This document shows, one piece after another, positions 59,744 to 64,000 of a stretch of 64,000 bases of DNA. This DNA is from Dyella terrae. GTDB taxonomy: Bacteria > Pseudomonadota > Gammaproteobacteria > Xanthomonadales > Rhodanobacteraceae. The position numbers were made by a program, and so were the translations under genes. The number at the start of each line of letters is the position of its first letter. Position 1 is the first letter of the stretch. Location of the stretch: assembly GCF_004322705.1 (NCBI RefSeq), contig NZ_SIZZ01000001.1, forward strand, positions 2,311,213 through 2,375,212, in the 5' to 3' direction. The notes beneath the pieces are model-generated. The model was given only the letters and a program-made list of their open reading frames with translations. It was not told where the DNA came from and did not search any database.

Positions 59744-61117
59744 ATGTTCCGACGCACCTTCCGTTCCCTCGCTGCCCTGCTCGCCCTCGTGCTGGGCGTA
59801 GGCGTGCCGGTGACCAGCCAGGCGGGCCTGCCGCCGTCGGTGGACGGGCAACCCCTGCCCTCGCTCGCGCCGATGATCGAAAAGGTCACCCCCGCTGTGG
59901 TGAACATCTCGACCAAGACGCGCGTGCAGGTGCGCGATCCGTTCTTCGACGACCCCATGTTCCGGCAATTCTTCGGCCTGCCCGGCAACCAGCGCCAGCG
60001 CATCGCGCAAAGCCTGGGTTCGGGCGTGATCGTGGATGCGGCCAAGGGTTACATCCTGACCAATAACCATGTGGTCGGCGGCGCCGACGACATTACGGTG
60101 ACCTTGCAGGACGGGCGCGACTTCAAGGGCAAGCTGATCGGCACCGACCCGGATACGGACGTGGCCGTGGTGCAGATCCAGGCGACGAATCTGCAGGCCT
60201 TGCCCCTGGCGGATTCGGCCAAGTTGCGTGTGGGCGATTTCGTAGTGGCTGTCGGCGATCCCTTCGGGCTGGGTCAGACAGTGACGTCAGGCATCGTCTC
60301 GGCGCTCGGCCGTTCGGGGCTGGGCGGCACGGGGTACCAGAATTTCATCCAGACCGATGCCTCGATCAATCCGGGTAACTCCGGCGGCGCGCTGGTGAAC
60401 CTGCGCGGCGAGCTGATCGGCATCAACACCATGATTTTCTCGCCGTCGGGCGGCAACGTCGGCATCGGCTTCGCCATTCCCACCAATCTCAGCCGCGATG
60501 TGATGGAGCAGCTGATCGCCCACGGCAAGGTGAGTCGCGGCAACCTGGGCGTGGAGACGCAGGACATCACGCCGCGCATCGCGCAGGTGCTGGGGCTTAA
60601 GGGCACGTCGGGTGCGGTGGTCACGCGCGTCAGCTCCGGCTCGCCGGCCGACAGCGCCGACCTGCAGATCGGCGATGTCATCACCGCCATCGACGGCAAG
60701 CCACTGCGCAACGCACAGGAGCTGCGCAATGCCGAGGGCCTGATGCCGGTGGGCAGCACCGTGAAGCTGACGGTCCAACGGGCCGGCGCGACCCGCGATA
60801 TCACCGCGACGCTTGCGCCGGAGAAGCTCGCCACGGTGGATGGCGCGACGCTCGATGCACGCCTGGCTGGCGTGACCTTCAGCGAGTTGTCGCAGAACCT
60901 GCGCAGCCAGGGCGTGGCGGGCGTGGCGGTGAGCCACGTGCGCAGCGGGAGTCGCGCGGCACTGGCCGGTCTCAGTGCCAACGACGTGGTGATTGGCGTG
61001 GGCAATGCCCGCATTCCCAATCTCAGCACGCTCAAGCGGCTGGCGGGCATCAATCCGCGCCAGCTGGTGCTGATCGTTTCGGGTGACGACGGCGTCCGTT
61101 ACGTCGATATTCGCTAG
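59744..61117 (+). CDS. Periplasmic serine endoprotease, DegP/HtrA family
   Basis: A 457-residue exported protease and chaperone that degrades misfolded envelope proteins. The signal peptide ends near TSQA. The trypsin-like domain has the triad His109 (LTNNHVVGG), Asp139 (DPDTDVAVV) and Ser213 (NPGNSGGAL). Two PDZ domains follow (about residues 270-360 and 370-455). The VQVRDPFFDDPMFRQFFGLP loop is the DegP/MucD-type LA loop. The closest well-known relatives are MucD/DegQ. It stands alone after the repeat array, with a terminator after it. Confidence 0.95.
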   Translation: MFRRTFRSLAALLALVLGVGVPVTSQAGLPPSVDGQPLPSLAPMIEKVTPAVVNISTKTRVQVRDPFFDDPMFRQFFGLPGNQRQRIAQSLGSGVIVDAAKGYILTNNHVVGGADDITVTLQDGRDFKGKLIGTDPDTDVAVVQIQATNLQALPLADSAKLRVGDFVVAVGDPFGLGQTVTSGIVSALGRSGLGGTGYQNFIQTDASINPGNSGGALVNLRGELIGINTMIFSPSGGNVGIGFAIPTNLSRDVMEQLIAHGKVSRGNLGVETQDITPRIAQVLGLKGTSGAVVTRVSSGSPADSADLQIGDVITAIDGKPLRNAQELRNAEGLMPVGSTVKLTVQRAGATRDITATLAPEKLATVDGATLDARLAGVTFSELSQNLRSQGVAGVAVSHVRSGSRAALAGLSANDVVIGVGNARIPNLSTLKRLAGINPRQLVLIVSGDDGVRYVDIR

Positions 61118-61129
61118 GACGTTTCGCGG

Positions 61130-61156
61130 CCTCCCCGGCCGATGCTGCCGGGGAGG
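61130..61156 (+). terminator. Terminator hairpin after degP-like gene
   Basis: CCTCCCCGGC and GCCGGGGAGG form a perfect 10-bp stem over a 7-nt loop, 13 bp after the stop codon. Only two T follow, so it is a hairpin without a strong U-tract. Confidence 0.65.
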
Positions 61157-61549
61157 TTCGGAAATCACGGGCCGCAACTTGAGCCGTCGTCCGATGGCCG
61201 GTCTGTCAGTTATCGCCTCATGATGTGCGGGGCGACTTACTGAGTTGTGTCATCTCCCCCTGACATTGGTGTCGTCCTGGGCGGGGGAGGTATCGCGATG
61301 AAGGCTTTCGCGTCTGCTAATGGCGTCGCAAACGCCCTGATATGTACAGCGCAGACTCAGGTTGCAGCGCAGCAACCTGAATTAAGGATGCGATGCTTCG
61401 CACATGTCGGACATTTCCCTAGTACAAGCTGGTGTTCGCGCTTGATGTTTCCTACACGTGCGGCTGAAATACCGGGGCTTTTTCCTACGCATGCGCCCAT
61501 TGACGGCAGTACGCGAATCTCACTAGTCGAACCGAGGTTTCCAACCATC
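61157..61549. other. Leader region of the PstS-like gene
   Basis: About 390 bp with no supported gene. It holds one hairpin, CAGGTTGC (61358-61365) with GCAACCTG (61372-61379). An open frame from 61247 joins the gene but lacks coding bias. It probably holds a promoter and a long 5' UTR. Confidence 0.4.
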
Positions 61550-62773
61550 ATGTCCTTCCGTCTCGCTCGTATCCTTTCGGTGGCGCTCCTGGGCGTCTGC
61601 GCGGCCACCGCGCTGCACGCCGACCCGGCCCCCAAGGCCAAAACCAAGAAGGCCGCTGCGCCGGCCGTTCCCACCCTGGTGTGGCGCGGTGACGTCGCTA
61701 CCGCCCGCGGCATCGTGATTGACGTGGCCAAGGCCTACGAGAAGGCCGGCAAGGGCAAGATCGAAGTCCAGCCGTTCAACACCGCCTCGGGCCTGGACGC
61801 CGTGGCCATCGGCACCGCCGATTTCGCCGGCAGCGCCCGCGGCGCCGATACGGCCGCCGAGAGCAACCTGGTCTTCACGCCGGTGGCGTGGGACGCGCTG
61901 GTGCTGATTACCTACCCGTCCAACCCGGTCAACAACCTGACGCTCAAGCAGGTGCACGACATCTACTACGGCAAGATCACCAACTGGAAGGACGTGGGTG
62001 GTCGCGACGAGCCGATCAACCTGTACGCCGTGGCCAGCCCCGGTGACGGCGTCGAGTACAGCTTCCGCAAGCTGGTGTTCGGCCGCGGCAACCAGCCGGT
62101 CGCCGCCCCGCGCCTGTACGTGAACACCGCCAAGCTCGAAGAGGCCGTGACACTCGATCCGAAGGCGATGGGCGTGACCACGCTGGCCGGTATCGCCGGC
62201 AACACCAAGGTGAAGCTGGTCACCATCAACGGCGTCCCGGCCAACACGGGCACCGTCACGGATGGCAGCTACCCGCTGTACATGCCGATCTACCTGGTGA
62301 CCAACCAGAACAACCCGAAGGGCGCGCAGATCCAGACCTTCATGGAATTCGTGCAGTCCGACGCCGTGCGTGACATCGCCAAGAAGCACCAGCTGGTGCC
62401 GTTCTCCGATGCACCGCAGCTGGTGGACATGGACGTGGAGCGTCGCGCCAAGATCCTGGCCGAAGTGGGCTCGAAGATGACGGCCGATACCACCAAGGTG
62501 TCCGCCCCGGGTGCGTCCTACGCCGCTCGCGCTGCCGTCGCCCCGACCTCGGAGCTGACCCAGCAGGCCCGCCAGTCGCTCGACGCGCGTAACGCCGAAA
62601 GCGCCGCCAAGAAGGCCGAGGCCGCCGGTGGCACGCACACCGTCGCCAAGGGCGAGACGCTGTCCACCATCGCCAAGAAGTATTCGGTGAGCGTGTCGGA
62701 CCTGAAGTCGTGGAATGACCTCAAGGGTGATAGCGTGAAGGTGGACCAGGTACTGAAGGTGAGCCCGAACTGA
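61550..62773 (+). CDS. PstS-like substrate-binding protein with C-terminal LysM
   Basis: A 407-residue exported protein (MSFRLARILSVALLGVCAAT, cleaved near ALHA). Residues 40-290 form a phosphate-binding-protein-like domain: PFNTASGLDAVAIGTADFAG, VKQVHDIYYGKITNWKDVG-type loop and PIYLVTNQNNPKGAQIQTFM. An Ala-rich linker leads to a LysM domain (about 360-405; THTVAKGETLSTIAKKYSVS), which binds peptidoglycan. The fusion would anchor a periplasmic binding protein in the wall. It is coupled by TGATG to the HAD gene. Confidence 0.85.
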   Translation: MSFRLARILSVALLGVCAATALHADPAPKAKTKKAAAPAVPTLVWRGDVATARGIVIDVAKAYEKAGKGKIEVQPFNTASGLDAVAIGTADFAGSARGADTAAESNLVFTPVAWDALVLITYPSNPVNNLTLKQVHDIYYGKITNWKDVGGRDEPINLYAVASPGDGVEYSFRKLVFGRGNQPVAAPRLYVNTAKLEEAVTLDPKAMGVTTLAGIAGNTKVKLVTINGVPANTGTVTDGSYPLYMPIYLVTNQNNPKGAQIQTFMEFVQSDAVRDIAKKHQLVPFSDAPQLVDMDVERRAKILAEVGSKMTADTTKVSAPGASYAARAAVAPTSELTQQARQSLDARNAESAAKKAEAAGGTHTVAKGETLSTIAKKYSVSVSDLKSWNDLKGDSVKVDQVLKVSPN

Positions 62774-63489
62774 TGCATGAATCGATGCGCATCCGCGCGC
62801 TGACGCTGGATCTCGATGACACCTTGTGGCCGGTGCTGCCGGCCCTCGAGAAGGCCGATCGCGACGTGGATGCGTATCTGCGTCAGCACTATCCCGCTGT
62901 GGCGCGCGCCTGGCCCATTCCGGCCATGCGCGCGCTGCGGACCGAGGTCGCCGCCGAGCGCGTCGACCTCGCCCACGATTTCACCGCCCAGCGCCACCTC
63001 ACCATGCGGCGCGCGTTCCTTGCCTGCGGCATCGAAGAGGCGCCCATCGAGGCGCTGTGGAACATCTACTTCGCCGCGCGCAACAGCGTGGAGCTTTACG
63101 TCGACAGCCTGCCGGCGCTGGAGCGCATCACCGCACTGCGGCCGATTGCCAGCCTGACCAACGGCAACGCCGACCTGCAGATGATTGGCATCCACACGCA
63201 TTTCGCGCATCACGTCTGCGCGCGGGATACGGGTGTCGCCAAGCCCGATCCGCGCATTTTTACGGCCGCCGCCGAGATGCTGGGCATCGCCCCGTCGAAC
63301 ATCCTGCACGTGGGTGACGATCCGGAACTGGACGTCGTCGGTGCACGCGACGCCGGCCTCCGCACCGCCTGGATCAACCGCTCTCGCCACCCCTGGCCCG
63401 GCGCCCTCGGCCCCGCCCCCGACCTCGACCTGCCCGACATGTCCGCCCTGGCCGACTGGCTGGACACCCACGTAAAAACCAATCACTAA
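62773..63489 (+). CDS. HAD-family hydrolase (YigB-like)
   Basis: A 238-residue haloacid dehalogenase-type phosphatase. Motif I is LTLDLDDTLWPV (nucleophile Asp), motif II SLTNGN, motif III AKPDPRIF, and motif IV GDDPELDVVGARDAG. The cap is a four-helix C1 type between motifs I and II. The closest known enzymes are YigB-like FMN phosphatases, but the substrate is a guess. The start overlaps the previous stop as TGATG. Confidence 0.93.
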   Translation: MHESMRIRALTLDLDDTLWPVLPALEKADRDVDAYLRQHYPAVARAWPIPAMRALRTEVAAERVDLAHDFTAQRHLTMRRAFLACGIEEAPIEALWNIYFAARNSVELYVDSLPALERITALRPIASLTNGNADLQMIGIHTHFAHHVCARDTGVAKPDPRIFTAAAEMLGIAPSNILHVGDDPELDVVGARDAGLRTAWINRSRHPWPGALGPAPDLDLPDMSALADWLDTHVKTNH

Positions 63490-63638
63490 AGTCAGCACTC
63501 CGCTCTACCCCATTCACCATTCCCCATTCCCCGCTCTTCCGTTCACAGTTCTCGGTTCCCCGTTCTCCCGTTCCCAGTCAAAAGCGCGCATCATTCGCTC
63601 CACGAATGTTTCCGTTGCAACTGAGCCGTTGGAGTGCC
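63490..63638. other. Pyrimidine-rich intergenic stretch
   Basis: A run of TTCCCC, TTCCG and TTCTCC units lies at 63508-63578, between the HAD and aminopeptidase genes. No clear hairpin. Such tracts occur between genes in Xanthomonadales; role unknown. Confidence 0.4.
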
Positions 63639-64000
63639 ATGTCCGCCCTGATCGAACGCAAGTCCGGTGACCGCCAGACCGTCCTTCTCGAAACCGTCGA
63701 CAGCAACCATCTCGCTGCCTGCAAGCGCCGCCTGAGCGCGCCGCAGCGGCGCCTGCTGGCCGACTCCGGCTTCGTGGCCGCGCCGGGCAGCTTTGCCCTG
63801 GTCGCCGATGAGAACGGCAAGCTGGTGCGCGTGCTGGCCGGTGTGGATGGCAGTGATGTCCTCAACGCGATCGCGCATCTGCCGCGCGTGTTGCCGGAAG
63901 GCACGTATGCGCTGGCCAACGAGGGCGTGCTGGCCGACACCACGCAGGCCGCCCTGGGCTGGGCTTTCGGCGCCTACGAGTTCACGCGCTACCGCAAGCC
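63639..64000 (+). CDS. Leucyl aminopeptidase family protein, N-terminal part
   Basis: The first 120 residues of a PepA-like (M17) aminopeptidase; the gene runs off the window. GGAG sits 4 bp before the ATG. ALANEGVLADTTQAALGWAF and GAYEFTRYRKP match the N-terminal domain that precedes the catalytic domain in this family. Metal ligands are not in view. It would be a cytosolic metallopeptidase. Confidence 0.8.
   Translation, partial: MSALIERKSGDRQTVLLETVDSNHLAACKRRLSAPQRRLLADSGFVAAPGSFALVADENGKLVRVLAGVDGSDVLNAIAHLPRVLPEGTYALANEGVLADTTQAALGWAFGAYEFTRYRK

Noticed and set aside
58675-60045. 456-codon minus-strand frame across the repeat array into the degP-like gene
   Set aside because: It is antisense to the protease and runs through 114-bp repeats whose length is a multiple of three, so the frame stays open by repetition. 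No start signal and no domain.
61247-61549. N-terminal extension of the PstS-like protein
   Set aside because: It would hide the signal peptide that starts at 61550.
61523-62638. 371-codon minus-strand frame opposite the PstS-like gene
   Set aside because: Shadow of a GC-rich gene with clear homology on the plus strand.

Overview
The window is GC-rich chromosomal DNA from a gammaproteobacterium. A Xanthomonadales member close to Luteibacter, Dyella or Rhodanobacter is the best guess. The hints are a split class II ribonucleotide reductase (nrdJa and nrdJb), an Ala/Lys-rich histone H1-like protein, the palindromic repeat ATGCCGGCTTTCGCCGGCAT, and many small LysR-controlled redox units. This is inferred from gene content; no rRNA or tRNA was found.

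Layout. 0-10.7 kb: an aldo/keto reductase and a CMD protein divergent from a LysR regulator, an acyltransferase, an XRE/DUF2975 pair, a twin-domain aspartyl protease, a TonB-C protein, a PD40 propeller, an AraC regulator and an M3-like metallopeptidase. 10.8-17.6 kb: minus-strand small secreted, lipoprotein or membrane genes, mostly of unknown function, including the first copy (R1) of a duplicated locus. 17.7-27.5 kb: a DHFR-like reductase, a tautomerase/DUF4865 operon with a divergent LysR, several small enzymes (MazG-like, DUF1801, DUF1428), a pentapeptide-repeat protein, and a LysR/quinone-oxidoreductase pair. 27.7-43 kb: a membrane-TPR protein, more secreted unknowns, a dispersed repeat present twice (29.9 and 34.4 kb), a LysR/CMD pair, a beta-lactamase-fold hydrolase and a MarR/CPBP-protease operon.

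43.2-47.8 kb: a coupled GT9-GT39-GT39 operon, probably modifying a surface glycan. 48.2-49.5 kb: the second copy (R2) of the duplicated locus. 50.1-54.8 kb: a lower-GC, single-strand row of small genes that looks like an immunity-gene array of a polymorphic toxin system (TriTu-like, DUF6228-like), including a decayed internal duplication. 55-64 kb: conserved core genes: nrdJb, the histone-like gene, nrdJa with a two-box NrdR-like operator, an array of six repeats of about 114 bp, a DegP/HtrA protease, a PstS-like/LysM fusion coupled to a HAD phosphatase, and the start of a leucyl aminopeptidase.

The strongest candidate for something undescribed is the R1/R2 family. Two loci 35 kb apart share about 0.5 kb of leader DNA with conserved mini-ORFs, then a variable small gene coupled by an ATGA overlap to a paralogous membrane-anchored protein of about 192 residues.
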